Assembly (NCBI GenBank): GCA_029243545.1
Contig: JAQWRV010000028.1
Span: 87,949 to 151,948 of the forward strand
Direction: 5' to 3'
DNA from: Rhodospirillaceae bacterium
GTDB taxonomy: Bacteria > Pseudomonadota > Alphaproteobacteria > Rhodospirillales > Rhodospirillaceae
Length of the DNA stretch: 64,000 nt
Shown here in pieces: positions 42,656 through 51,870 of the stretch (position 1 is the stretch's first letter; the number at the start of each line of letters is the position of its first letter). The position numbers and the translations under genes are program-made. The notes beneath the pieces are model-generated. The model did not search any database. It was not told where the DNA came from and worked only from the letters and a program-made list of their open reading frames with translations.

Positions 42656-43579
42656 CTATACTGGTTTTGGTTCTCGGGCCGTCATGAAATCCCGGTAGTT
42701 GTTGCGTACGCTGGTCCAGCTATTGAGATCAAACATCGCGGGTACGTGCTCGACCAACAAACCCAACGGTTCGGGCGGAATTTCTTCCATACTCAGGAAC
42801 TTCATACCGAAGCCGCGAGACAACGAGAAGCCGGGGCGCCCCGCCATTTCAAGCCACGGCGCCCAAGTGACGTTTTCCTGATAGTGGTTAAGGGCGCGGA
42901 CCGACCTCAGATCAGCATTCTCAAGGTCAGTCTGCGGTGCTTGGAACAAAATAAAGGAATGCCATTTGACCGTCGGCCCCGATGATTCTTTGGGCCATTT
43001 CTCGGGCGAAATCGGATTTGGAAAAGAGAATTCAGACTGCACGGGCACCCAAACTGTGCCGCCCATCACTGTCCAATCCATACTCACCGGCTTGATTGTG
43101 GCTTCAGGTCCGGTGTCTGAGCCTTCAGGCGTGACCGTTACGTCTATTGGTCCGATGAGATAGGTCATCGGCTCGACGGTATCGCCAGTAAACGGATTTT
43201 CAAACGTTTCGAGCTTTTCCCATTTATCAAACTTGGTGTAGAGCGCGCATTCATACATTCGGTAGGTATGCGTGGTATCGTCCAGCTGTTCCCATTGGGT
43301 CACGTTGTAATTTATCATGCTGTAAAACGGCGCGAAGGTGTCACTGCCCGCATCGTAGCCGTAAACCCAGCCGCGGGAGACGCGGTGCATAGTCATACCG
43401 TCTTCCAACGTCCCGCGCATCTTGATTGAGGCCCGCATTTTGGAAACAGGGTCGGTAAGGTCAAGCGGCTCTTGCGCAGATACAGGTGTACCTATTTCCA
43501 ACGCCGGCAAGCCGGTAAGCCCGGTCACTAAACCCGCGCCAGCACCCAGAATTGAACGGCGGTCAAACATATCTGTCAT
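42656..43579 (-). CDS. DUF1838 family protein, Tat-exported (copy 4)
   Basis: A 307-residue protein with a Tat signal (FDRRSILGAGAGLVTGLTGL). DUF1838 blocks include KMRASIKMRGTLEDGMTMHR, VSRGWVYGYDAGSDTFAPFY, FDKWEKLETFENPFTGDTVE, KWPKESSGPTVKWHSFILFQ and TWAPWLEMAGRPGFSLSRGF. It lies three bases after copy 5 in one operon, convergent with the flavoenzyme. Function unknown; both differ from copies 1-3 mainly in the middle section. Confidence 0.82.
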   Translation of the reverse strand: MTDMFDRRSILGAGAGLVTGLTGLPALEIGTPVSAQEPLDLTDPVSKMRASIKMRGTLEDGMTMHRVSRGWVYGYDAGSDTFAPFYSMINYNVTQWEQLDDTTHTYRMYECALYTKFDKWEKLETFENPFTGDTVEPMTYLIGPIDVTVTPEGSDTGPEATIKPVSMDWTVMGGTVWVPVQSEFSFPNPISPEKWPKESSGPTVKWHSFILFQAPQTDLENADLRSVRALNHYQENVTWAPWLEMAGRPGFSLSRGFGMKFLSMEEIPPEPLGLLVEHVPAMFDLNSWTSVRNNYRDFMTAREPKPV

Positions 43580-43582
43580 GGC

Positions 43583-44551
43583 TCAGCCCTCCGCCCGTTT
43601 ATCATCGAGTGACGGCTTGGGCTTTTGAGTGCGCAAGTACCAGAGAAACTCGTTTTGGAACTCTCCCCAATTGCCGCGATCCAGAACTTCAGGAACATAT
43701 TTTTCCATACGCTTGATGCGCTCGATGGGAATATCTTTCCACCGCATCTTTTTGCCATAGCCGCGCGCGACGAGACGCCCAGGGCGTTGCCCCATCAGCA
43801 TCCAGGGTTGCCAGCGAATGTTTTCCTGATACCAGCTATGAGACATGGCTTGAGTGACATTAGGATTCTCAAGGTCCTTCAATTTAGTTCCGAACATGAT
43901 GAAAGAATCCCAGCCAAACGTTTCACCTGCTGAAGCCCGTGGCCAAGCGTCGGGTTGCAGGGGATTTGGGTAATCAACGGAAGAATCAGCCGGCATATAG
44001 ACGGTGTCTCCCACCAGCTGCCAATTGAGGTCTTTCGCTATTATGACGCGTTCTGCATTTTCGGCGCCTGCATCGGCATCGACAGCGCGTGGATCATGAG
44101 TCGATGTCATTGGACCAATTGCGTAATGGTGCACTTTCACCGTTTCGTCAGTAAACGGGTTGGTCCACTCTTCCATCACCTCATCGGTGCCGAACTTCAT
44201 ATAGACAGCCGTTTCGAACATACGAGTGCGCAATATGCCGTTGTCGTCGTGGGTCCATTCAGAAACGTTGTAGTTTTCCAACGTACAGAAGGGTGTGAAA
44301 CTGTGATCGTCGGGGTTGTAGAGCCAGACATGACCAGTCGACAGACGGTGAACGGTTTCTTCCGCGAGGGTCCCTCTTGTCTTAATGCGGGATTGAAAGC
44401 GCACTGCGGGGTCATTGAAATCTAGCCCGGTAGCCGCATTGGCTACGCTCGCACCCATCATCATTGGCAGCCCCATGCCTAAGCCCATACCAGAAGCCAA
44501 CCCACCGGCAGTGCTGATTATGTCTCGCCGATTGATAGATTGATCAGTCAT
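43583..44551 (-). CDS. DUF1838 family protein, Tat-exported (copy 5)
   Basis: A 322-residue protein with a Tat signal (NRRDIISTAGGLASGMGLGM). It shares with copy 4 the order FQSRIKTRGTLAEETVHRLS, GHVWLYNPDDHSFTPFCTLE, NYNVSEW, EVMEEWTNPFTDETVKVHHY, SAGETFGWDSFIMFG and WQPWMLMGQRPGRLVARGYG. It is the first gene of the pair. Its presence beside the amidohydrolase, MmgE/PrpD and OYE-like genes suggests a role in the same catabolic unit; the chemical task is unknown. Confidence 0.82.
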   Translation of the reverse strand: MTDQSINRRDIISTAGGLASGMGLGMGLPMMMGASVANAATGLDFNDPAVRFQSRIKTRGTLAEETVHRLSTGHVWLYNPDDHSFTPFCTLENYNVSEWTHDDNGILRTRMFETAVYMKFGTDEVMEEWTNPFTDETVKVHHYAIGPMTSTHDPRAVDADAGAENAERVIIAKDLNWQLVGDTVYMPADSSVDYPNPLQPDAWPRASAGETFGWDSFIMFGTKLKDLENPNVTQAMSHSWYQENIRWQPWMLMGQRPGRLVARGYGKKMRWKDIPIERIKRMEKYVPEVLDRGNWGEFQNEFLWYLRTQKPKPSLDDKRAEG

Positions 44552-44594
44552 AACGACCCCCTTGCCTAACTTTTAAAACCGATAAGAGACAAGC

Positions 44595-44978
44595 TTATGC
44601 GCGAGACGAGAATTCAGCCAGGATAGATTTAAGTTTGGGGTCCTGTAGAGCTTCTAAGGCATCTTGAACGGTCATCCAGACTCGCGGCCGAATGTCACGC
44701 TCCGGGTAAAACTCAAGGACTTGCGTGACCTGCAGGGGATAGAGTTTCACCCGGCAGAGCTCACCGCCTTTTTCTGGCTTTTTCCGGTACTTATATGAGC
44801 CGATGCTGCGGGTACCGATCGTGCCGACGACACCCGCCTCCTCAAACGCTTCAAAATAGGCAGATTCTGATGACGATAGCCCAGGCTCAAGATTGCCTTT
44901 GGGGAAAATCTAGATTAAGTCGTCCCGGCGCTGATAAGGTAAGGCCCCCGACTGCTGTATACCCGAAATACCAATCAC
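44595..44978 (-). pseudogene. Broken NUDIX hydrolase gene
   Basis: Minus-strand codons from GTG 44978 read QSGALPYQRRDDLI, then a stop (44910-44912), then IFPKGNLEPGLSSSESAYFE followed by AFEEAGVVG and a normal NUDIX tail (ILAEFSSRA). The Nudix box has Phe where the catalytic Arg-Glu is expected. About 15 residues between strand one and the box (the VLLxTSRxxxRWVIPKG segment) are missing, so there is a deletion as well as the stop. Probably a dead relative of a small alphaproteobacterial Nudix hydrolase. Confidence 0.65.
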
Positions 44979-45077
44979 TCCCGAAAAATATCGATAAAAA
45001 CCATTGACCCCGCAAAGCAAACAAAGTTAGTCAGCTTCGCAAGTACTATAGTTTTATGAAGGTGGTAAAACCTTACT

Positions 45078-46610
45078 ATGACCAAAACCCCTCCCTCGTT
45101 TGATGACGATGAAGTTGTAATTGCCGCCAAGACGACAGTCGACAAAGATCTCAAGAGAATCACCCAGTTAGAGAAGGCTTCAATACGGGTTGGGTTGGGC
45201 AATCTCAATGTGGGCTTTGCACTCTTGTTCGTGCTTGCGGTTTGGGTATTTACATTTTTCAGGTCGGGCAGTGCCGACGGCTACTCCATCATCGCGGTCG
45301 CGTCTATCATTGGCGCGTACATGGCGATGAACATCGGGGCTAACGACGTTGCCAACAATGTCGGGCCGGCCGTAGGATCAAAAGCCCTCACCATGTTCGG
45401 CGCGTTGGTCATCGCTGCAGTCTTTGAAGCCAGCGGCGCCTTGATCGCCGGCGGCGAGGTGGTCAATACAATTTCAAAAAGCATTGTCAGTCCTGATTCG
45501 TTCGCCGATCAAACAGTCTTTATATCCGCGATGCTGTCGGCCCTGCTCGCGGCTGCCGTCTGGGTGAATCTCGCGACCTTGGTCGGCGCACCGGTTTCAA
45601 CGACCCACTCCATCGTCGGTGGTGTCATAGGCGCAGGCATTGCGGCGGCTGGTATGTCGGCTGTGGACTGGGGCGTCATGGCGACGATCGCCGCAAGCTG
45701 GGTAATATCCCCCGTTCTGGGAGGCGTTATCGCGGCAGCATTTCTCGCTTTCGTGAAATTCGCCGTCCTTTACAAACAAGATAAAGTCGCCGCCGCAACC
45801 CGGTGGATACCGATCCTCCTGGGAATCATGGCCGCTGCGTTTTCTGTCTACCTGGTCATGAAGGGTCTCAAAAGAATCTGGAAGCCTGAAGCTGAAATGC
45901 TTTTTGTCATCGGTGCCAGTGGGTTTGTCCTCACCTACTATTCAACCCGCACCTCGATCCGCCGTACAGCAGCGACCATTGAAAACACCCGGAAATCCGT
46001 GGCCAGCCTGTTCCGGGCTCCTCTGATCGCCGCCGCCGCACTGTTGTCATTCGCCCACGGTTCTAACGACGTTGCCAATGCTGTCGGACCCCTGGCCGCG
46101 ATTGTGAATGCGGTGGATGGGGGCGGTGTAGCGTCGGAAGTGACTTTGCCGCTCTGGGTGCTAGCAATCGGGGCAATTGGAATTTCCATTGGATTACTGT
46201 TGTTCGGCCCAAAAATTATCAAGATCGTCGGTGAGAAAATTACTAAGCTGGACCCGGTCCGCGCTTTCTGCGTTGCCCTATCCGCATCGATTACGGTGAT
46301 TGTCGCCTCCGGGCTTGGCCTTCCTGTGAGTTCAACGCATGTGGCTGTAGGCGCAGTCTTTGGTGTGGGATTCCTGCGTGAGTTTCTCACCAACCGACGC
46401 ATTTCGTTGAACGTAACGGTCCAGACGCCGAGACCGGAAGACCCTGAAGTCGCAGCCGGTAAGTTCCTCAGCCGCTGGACAAAAGCACGTAAAAGAAAAC
46501 TGGTACGCCGGCATCACCTCACCGCAATTATTGCGGCGTGGCTGATAACGGTCCCCACTTCTGCGGCGATCGCTGGGATCATTCTGTTAGCTATCCAAGC
46601 CTTCGCCTAG
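45078..46610 (+). CDS. pit: Inorganic phosphate transporter, PiT family
   Basis: A 510-residue low-affinity phosphate/metal-phosphate carrier. Both PiT repeats are present: MNIGANDVANNVGPAVGSKA in the first half and FAHGSNDVANAVGPLAAIVN in the second, each followed by a GAPVSTTHSIVGGVIG / LPVSSTHVAVGAVFG segment. About ten helices. The N-terminal ~40 residues are cytoplasmic and acidic. No DUF47 regulator is adjacent. It ends in a 4-base convergent overlap with the VOC gene. Confidence 0.92.
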   Translation: MTKTPPSFDDDEVVIAAKTTVDKDLKRITQLEKASIRVGLGNLNVGFALLFVLAVWVFTFFRSGSADGYSIIAVASIIGAYMAMNIGANDVANNVGPAVGSKALTMFGALVIAAVFEASGALIAGGEVVNTISKSIVSPDSFADQTVFISAMLSALLAAAVWVNLATLVGAPVSTTHSIVGGVIGAGIAAAGMSAVDWGVMATIAASWVISPVLGGVIAAAFLAFVKFAVLYKQDKVAAATRWIPILLGIMAAAFSVYLVMKGLKRIWKPEAEMLFVIGASGFVLTYYSTRTSIRRTAATIENTRKSVASLFRAPLIAAAALLSFAHGSNDVANAVGPLAAIVNAVDGGGVASEVTLPLWVLAIGAIGISIGLLLFGPKIIKIVGEKITKLDPVRAFCVALSASITVIVASGLGLPVSSTHVAVGAVFGVGFLREFLTNRRISLNVTVQTPRPEDPEVAAGKFLSRWTKARKRKLVRRHHLTAIIAAWLITVPTSAAIAGIILLAIQAFA

Positions 46611-47653
46611 AGCGGCTGAAAAAACTCCAGGAAAACGCCGTCTGGTGTGTTGACGGAGAACAATGTCACATCGCCGTACGGCGGAATGTTGACGGTCTGC
46701 GGCTGAGTTTTGATGTTGCCGCCTTTGCTTACAATATCAGCCGCGCGCGCTTTGGCATCGGACACAGGAAAGCGCAACGTTAGTATGCCGAGATTAGGGG
46801 CGACCGCGCGGGCAGAGAGATCGCGGCCCGTAAGCCCGTCCCACTCGACAAACTCAACCCGCCCGGTCTCACCAGGGCTGCCCTCACCTGTGGGATGCAA
46901 GATGGCTGATTTCAGAGGAGTTGAGAGCAACAGGTTCGCAGGCAGGCCAAAGTTGTTAGAGGCCGGATTGGATGCTGCGGAATTTCCGATCCCTAACGAG
47001 ACAAAACCTAGTACATCAAGATAGAACGCCACCGTCGCGTCGCGGTCTTTAATGATCTGCATGGCGTTGAACGGGCGGCTAATCTTCTTAATATTTGGCC
47101 AGCCGTCGAGGCCGGGCACAACCCGCTCATAGATCGCAATGTTGATGCCGTCTGGCCCGCGCAAAATGACATTGCGCAGCCGTCTCTCGGGGCCGAGGTG
47201 AAGGATCACGGGGTCATTGTAGCCCGTCCAATCATGCACTCGGGCATCGGCAAAGTTTTGCTCCACGCCGCGGGAGCGAGTCAGCAGCGAGATCCAGCCG
47301 CCCGTATCCCAGGTTTGCGCACTTGAGCGGATCTGCACCTGGTCTACACCGTCAAACTTAATAAGGCGGACTAGCCCCTGGCTCTCTCCCAGATTTTGCA
47401 ACACAACAGTCTGCGCGGTAACCGGGCCCTCAAGGCCCCAGACTTTGAGCTGGCGGGGATCAACAGACCCTTCGTGAATCGGCTGCCAGCCGGCAATGTC
47501 TGCAAGGTGGGTCTGCCACTCGGCAAGATCGCTGACACTGACGATGGCTTCCTGCCACCCAGCATCGAGCTCTAGGGGCCAATCAGAGTTGGCCTGGGCA
47601 GGGAACACAAAAAGACAGAAAAGAGCGAGGACGGAGAAAGACGGACGCAACAT
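46607..47653 (-). CDS. Exported VOC (vicinal oxygen chelate) family protein
   Basis: About 348 residues. Starting at ATG 47653 it has a clear Sec signal (PSFSVLALFCLFVFPAQANS). Two glyoxalase-like modules follow: QEAIVSVSDLAEWQTHLADI at ~25-150 and RPFNAMQIIKDRDATVAFYL, DVLGFVSLGIG at ~200-345, ending DVTLFSVNTPDGVFLEFFQP. VOC enzymes are normally cytoplasmic. Metal ligands cannot be fixed by eye. It may act on a catechol or carbonyl compound outside the cytoplasm, or only bind a ligand. Confidence 0.75.
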   Translation of the reverse strand: MLRPSFSVLALFCLFVFPAQANSDWPLELDAGWQEAIVSVSDLAEWQTHLADIAGWQPIHEGSVDPRQLKVWGLEGPVTAQTVVLQNLGESQGLVRLIKFDGVDQVQIRSSAQTWDTGGWISLLTRSRGVEQNFADARVHDWTGYNDPVILHLGPERRLRNVILRGPDGINIAIYERVVPGLDGWPNIKKISRPFNAMQIIKDRDATVAFYLDVLGFVSLGIGNSAASNPASNNFGLPANLLLSTPLKSAILHPTGEGSPGETGRVEFVEWDGLTGRDLSARAVAPNLGILTLRFPVSDAKARAADIVSKGGNIKTQPQTVNIPPYGDVTLFSVNTPDGVFLEFFQPL

Positions 47654-48046
47654 AGAACCTCTGATTGGGCTGGCGGCACGGGTGATTTCTAGCACACAAA
47701 ATATAGAGTGAATGGCAGGTAAAGGATCGCAATAATGGACACCGGTCCGGTTTGTTAGGAACTACCCCATGAAGGAACCCGAATTGCTGATAAATTAAAT
47801 TGATAATTTTGTGACTGCTCTGGTGATAAAATTTAGTGCGAAACTGCTTTGACTGGCTATGTTTTTCCTTTGCTGCGTCAATGACGGGCGTCTTCCGCGA
47901 GTCGTTCTATCCGCACTGGGCACAAGAATGACGAGCATGGGTGACAAAGACATTCATAGGATGTCAGCTTCACCTCTAGCATCCGGGTTGCTGACTGATA
48001 ATGGCCCGTCCGGCTTGGATGGCATTTAAGAGGATTAAGACGGTCT
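47654..48046. other. Intergenic region, nothing assigned
   Basis: About 390 bases between the divergent VOC and SDR genes; AT-rich near 47760-47870. No gene or repeat is recognised. Promoters for the flanking genes should lie here. Confidence 0.4.
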
Positions 48047-48823
48047 ATGCATGAACCCACAAATATCTTAATAACCGGTGCCAGTGACGGTATCGGCGCA
48101 GCCTTGGCCGAGGAATATGCGGCCACTGATGTCACACTGATGATCTGTGCGCGCCGTGAAGACAAACTGAATGCGGTAGGAGAAAAATGCCGCGCCAAAG
48201 GCGCCACGGTAGTTTCTCAAGTTATGGATGTGTCCAATACCCCGGCTATGACGGCCTGGGTGAAGAAAATGGATACGGCGCATCCGCTGGATTTGGTGAT
48301 TGCCAACGCGGGCATCTCTGCGGGTGGCGATAGCACGGACACTATTGCAGAGCATATTGAGCAGGTGTTTGCCGTAAATGTGCAAGGCGTGTTCAATACT
48401 GTTCATCCAGCTCTGCCCGGCATGAAAAAGCGTGGCAACGGTCAGATCGGTATTGTGTCGTCTGTGATGGGATATGCAGTGTTCCCTCGTGCGACCAGCT
48501 ACAACACAACCAAGATGACCGTTAAAGGTTACGGTGAAGGCCTACGCGGTCTTGTCGCCAAGGACAATATTAAGGTCAGTGTGATTTGCCCGGGCTATGT
48601 GCGCACGCCCATGACCACCAGCAATGAGAAAATTCCCGTAGTGTTTCCCATTGATGCGGATAAAGCCGCCGTTGTCATCCGCGAAGGTCTGGCAAAAAAT
48701 AAAGGCCGTATTGCGTTCCGCAAACAACATGCCTTTATCATGCGGACGATGCAGCATCTGCCCTATTGGCTACTGGACAAGATGTTTACTAAGTACCCCC
48801 AGGTAGAACCCAAGGAGGCATAG
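48047..48823 (+). CDS. SDR family oxidoreductase
   Basis: A 258-residue short-chain dehydrogenase. It shows ILITGASDGIGAALAEEYAA, the arginine after the glycine motif (MICARREDKL, NADP type), VIANAGISAGG, GIVSSVMGYAVF (Ser) and TSYNTTKMTVKGY (Tyr, Lys). The C-terminus extends with a basic stretch, FRKQHAFIMRTMQHLPYWLL, seen in membrane-associated SDRs. The TauD-like gene starts two bases after it, so the pair is an operon. Confidence 0.9.
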   Translation: MHEPTNILITGASDGIGAALAEEYAATDVTLMICARREDKLNAVGEKCRAKGATVVSQVMDVSNTPAMTAWVKKMDTAHPLDLVIANAGISAGGDSTDTIAEHIEQVFAVNVQGVFNTVHPALPGMKKRGNGQIGIVSSVMGYAVFPRATSYNTTKMTVKGYGEGLRGLVAKDNIKVSVICPGYVRTPMTTSNEKIPVVFPIDADKAAVVIREGLAKNKGRIAFRKQHAFIMRTMQHLPYWLLDKMFTKYPQVEPKEA

Positions 48824-48825
48824 CG

Positions 48826-50079
48826 ATGAGCTATCAATTTTCCGTCGAGCGCGAGTTGACAGACTATAGGAACTTCAAAGCCATTCCGGCCTCGGGCGCG
48901 CTGGGCGCCTACATAGAAGATATTAATCTAAACGATCTGTCTGACGATGCCTTTGTCGAGCTGAAAGAGGCATTTCTGGAATTCAAGGTGCTGTTCTTCC
49001 GCGATCAGCCCATGACTGAAGAGCAGCATGTGGCCTTTGCGCGCCGCTGGGGCATGCCGCAAGGGCCCGGCGCTGTGCCTCAGGTGGAAGGCTATCCTCA
49101 AATCAAAGACCAGCAATTCGATGAATTATCCTCCATTGGGTCTGATGTGAATTATCACTCCGATGATACGTTCCGTGACTACCCTTCCAAACTTTCCATC
49201 CTGCGCGCCCTGGCGACGCCGCCCGGCGCCGGTAACACCATCTGGTGTGACATGGAAAAAGCCTATGACGCACTTTCCCAACCCCTGAAGGACATGATTG
49301 ACGGCCTGGATTGCGTGCACGATTTGGACAAAACCTTCGGCAAAGTCATTTTGGAAGGCGCAGGTGCAAAAGGTTGGGAGGACATGATGAAACGCAACCC
49401 GCCTGCCACGCACCCGGTCGCGCCCGTGCATGCGGAAACAGGCCGTAAGTGTATATATCCTTCAAAGTTGACCGGGAAATACATTACTCAATTATCGGAC
49501 GAAGAAAGCCAATGGCTACTGGACTTCCTGATGCAGCATTCATACCGCCCTGAGTTTGAAGTGCGCATGGGCTGGGAAAAAGACACCATTGCCATGTGGG
49601 ATAACCGATGTTTGCAACATCGCGGCATCAACGATTTTTCACCCGCCTTCCGCCACATGCAGCGTGTAGCAATTATCGATGAGTTGCGCCCGGACCGTCA
49701 CCCCGAAACTCAGAAACCTTTAGCGTTTGATCCCACCCTAGATTATGTGCCTGTGGCGGACCTCTATTCGCCCGAGAACAAGCCGGAAATGACCTATGGC
49801 AAGCGAACAACAGACGAAGTGACGGACGACAAAGTGGTTGTCAAGGACAACGGTGAGGATGACAACACCCCGGTGGATCAGAAATTTTGGGACAAAATAA
49901 ATTCCACAAGGGAAGGTGTTACGTTCACATCCGGCGCCGCAGCTAGCGTGAAAAAAATCCCCGGCATGTTCCGCGGAATGGCTTTAAAATCCATCTTCAA
50001 AGAAGCCAAAGCGCAAGGCAAAACCCAAATCGATGTTGCTGTCTTACAAGCAGTGAATGAACAGCGTCAGGCGGGATAG
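48826..50079 (+). CDS. TauD/TfdA dioxygenase with PCP_red-like C-terminal domain
   Basis: A 417-residue protein. Residues ~20-290 form an Fe(II)/2-oxoglutarate oxygenase: His111 and Asp113 in NYHSDDTFRDYPSKLSIL, His265 in CLQHRGINDFSPA and the 2-oxoglutarate Arg280 in MQRVAI. Usual family length is ~280-300. The extra tail ends in GVTFTSGAAASVKKIPGMFR and GMALKSIFKEAKAQGKTQID, a pattern resembling the small PCP_red domain (WTxEAxxxLxxIPxFVRxxxRxxxExxAxxxGxxxIT). I infer a partner-binding tail. Cotranscribed with the SDR upstream, so the product may be an alcohol or keto group handed over. Confidence 0.85.
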   Translation: MSYQFSVERELTDYRNFKAIPASGALGAYIEDINLNDLSDDAFVELKEAFLEFKVLFFRDQPMTEEQHVAFARRWGMPQGPGAVPQVEGYPQIKDQQFDELSSIGSDVNYHSDDTFRDYPSKLSILRALATPPGAGNTIWCDMEKAYDALSQPLKDMIDGLDCVHDLDKTFGKVILEGAGAKGWEDMMKRNPPATHPVAPVHAETGRKCIYPSKLTGKYITQLSDEESQWLLDFLMQHSYRPEFEVRMGWEKDTIAMWDNRCLQHRGINDFSPAFRHMQRVAIIDELRPDRHPETQKPLAFDPTLDYVPVADLYSPENKPEMTYGKRTTDEVTDDKVVVKDNGEDDNTPVDQKFWDKINSTREGVTFTSGAAASVKKIPGMFRGMALKSIFKEAKAQGKTQIDVAVLQAVNEQRQAG

Positions 50080-50214
50080 TCTGAGCCCGCTTTTGTCCGT
50101 ACAAGTCATTAATATTTCAGAGCAAATGTTCACAAATCAGTGTGCGTTTCATGCATCATCGACAGTCCAGGCGCGTGGTGAAATGAGCTCACGACACAGA
50201 ACGGGGAACGCATA

Positions 50215-50925
50215 ATGCTTAGGCGACATCTCTCAATTGCTGCTTTTCTGACCCCCCTTTTTAGCTTTGCCGGTTTAGCCCACGCGGCTGAAGAAACGGA
50301 CGCACCCATCCTGGCCGCCATCGAAGCGTACAAGGCCGATGTAAAAGCAGAAGCCGCGGCAACGGCAGATGCCCGCGTCGCTCAGCGTGCCGTCGACGTA
50401 ATGATGGACCCTGGCAACCCGGTCATCGGCAACCCGGACGGTGACGTCGTTATCGTTGAGTTTTTCGATTACCAATGCCCGTTCTGTAAGGCTGCGGAGC
50501 CGCGCCTGCGTGAGCTGGTGGAACGGGACGGTAATATCCGCCACGTCACCATCGACTTTCCGATCCTCAGTGACGTCTCATTGGTTGCGGCCAGAGCCGC
50601 CCTCGCCTCCGTCAAGCAAGGCAAGCATGAGCCCTTTCACCACGGCATGATGGATCACCGCGGCCAAATCACCGAAGACCGCATTTGGACCATTGCTGCG
50701 CGCGTTGGCCTTAATGTCGATCAACTCAAAATGGACATGCAGGACCAAGAAATCGCCGACCAGCTGATTTCAAATATGAATTTGGCCCGCAAGCTGCGCA
50801 TGGTGGTAGTGCCTGGGTTCATCGTGAACACCCACGTTTTATCCGGCCTGTCAGGTGCGACAGAAACGGCGAAGATCGACTTCGACGCGGAAGTCGCAGC
50901 TGCGCGCGCCAAAGCCCAAATGTAG
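50215..50925 (+). CDS. DsbA family thiol:disulphide oxidoreductase
   Basis: A 236-residue periplasmic protein with a Sec signal (LRRHLSIAAFLTPLFSFAGL, cleavage near AHAAEE). A short ScsC-like N-terminal segment precedes a thioredoxin fold with EFFDYQCPFCKAAEPRLREL (active site CPFC) and the cis-Pro loop VVVPGFIVNTHVLSG. It oxidises or isomerises disulphides. A DsbB-like partner is not in this window. Single gene; the gap before it (50080-50214) should carry its promoter. Confidence 0.9.
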   Translation: MLRRHLSIAAFLTPLFSFAGLAHAAEETDAPILAAIEAYKADVKAEAAATADARVAQRAVDVMMDPGNPVIGNPDGDVVIVEFFDYQCPFCKAAEPRLRELVERDGNIRHVTIDFPILSDVSLVAARAALASVKQGKHEPFHHGMMDHRGQITEDRIWTIAARVGLNVDQLKMDMQDQEIADQLISNMNLARKLRMVVVPGFIVNTHVLSGLSGATETAKIDFDAEVAAARAKAQM

Positions 50926-51056
50926 GCGGCCTCGCCGAGCGCAAGATGTCCGTCGCCATACAGCGCTCACCGAAAGCCCCTCGTTTAAGTGTGTCCTCAG
51001 TTGGCTGATGGCCTATAAACTCTGTTCATCTGAGGCCATTGAGAGACATTTCGACT

Positions 51057-51848
51057 ATGGACGATGCGTTTTTCCCCGCTTTAATCGCGGTGCTTATTGT
51101 CAGTTTGATCTCCCTCGCCGGGTTGATCACGCTGGGTATGAATACGGCGTTCCTTAAAAAGGCGCTGCCCTTTCTAGTGAGTTTGGCCGTTGGCGCCTTG
51201 TTCGGCGATGCCTTCATCCATCTTATTCCCTATGCCCTGGAAGAAGTCCCGGGAGAGATGGTGGTGCCGTTCTGTGTGCTCCTGGGCATTGTGTTGTTTT
51301 TCACGCTGGAGAAATTCCTGCGCTGGCAGCACAGCCACGACCTCCCCGGAGAATTGGAGGTAGATCTGGCCCATGGCGGTCACAGCCATCACGATCATCC
51401 AATTAAACCCGTAGGCTCTATCGTGCTCGTGGGTGACGCCTTTCATAACCTATTGGACGGCATCATCATCGGCGCCAGTTTTCTCATCAGCCCGGAAGTG
51501 GGTATAGCCACCACCCTAGCTATCGCCCTGCACGAAATTCCGCAGGAAATTTGTGACTTCGCCATTCTGCTGCACGCCGGTTACAGCAAGAAGAAAGCGC
51601 TTCTGTTTAATTTTATCTCAGCGTTATCCGCTGTCGTTGGCTTGGTGATCGTCTTCCTATTCGCCGACGTCGAAGGGCTGATGCCACTGTTATCCGCCAT
51701 CGCCGCCGGTGGATTCATATACATTGCTGGATCAGACTTGGTGCCGGAACTGCACGAAGAAACCACCACGTCCCAGTCAGTGTTGCAACTCATCGCCATG
51801 ATTCTTGGAATCGGGATTATGTTCGGGCTGGTGATGCTGGAGCATTAA
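51057..51848 (+). CDS. ZIP family metal transporter
   Basis: About 263 residues and eight helices. The ZIP signature is in VLVGDAFHNLLDGIIIGASF and ALHEIPQEICDFAILLHAGY (His, Glu metal site). A histidine-rich loop (HGGHSHHDH) after helix 3 probably binds zinc or another divalent metal before uptake. ATG 51057 is preferred over an upstream TTG that adds six residues. Single gene. Confidence 0.9.
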   Translation: MDDAFFPALIAVLIVSLISLAGLITLGMNTAFLKKALPFLVSLAVGALFGDAFIHLIPYALEEVPGEMVVPFCVLLGIVLFFTLEKFLRWQHSHDLPGELEVDLAHGGHSHHDHPIKPVGSIVLVGDAFHNLLDGIIIGASFLISPEVGIATTLAIALHEIPQEICDFAILLHAGYSKKKALLFNFISALSAVVGLVIVFLFADVEGLMPLLSAIAAGGFIYIAGSDLVPELHEETTTSQSVLQLIAMILGIGIMFGLVMLEH

Positions 51849-51870
51849 TAGACGAAGAGGAGAGACAAAA

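Noticed and set aside
44595..44978. Intact NUDIX hydrolase
   Set aside because: An in-frame stop and a missing segment before the Nudix box make it a pseudogene.
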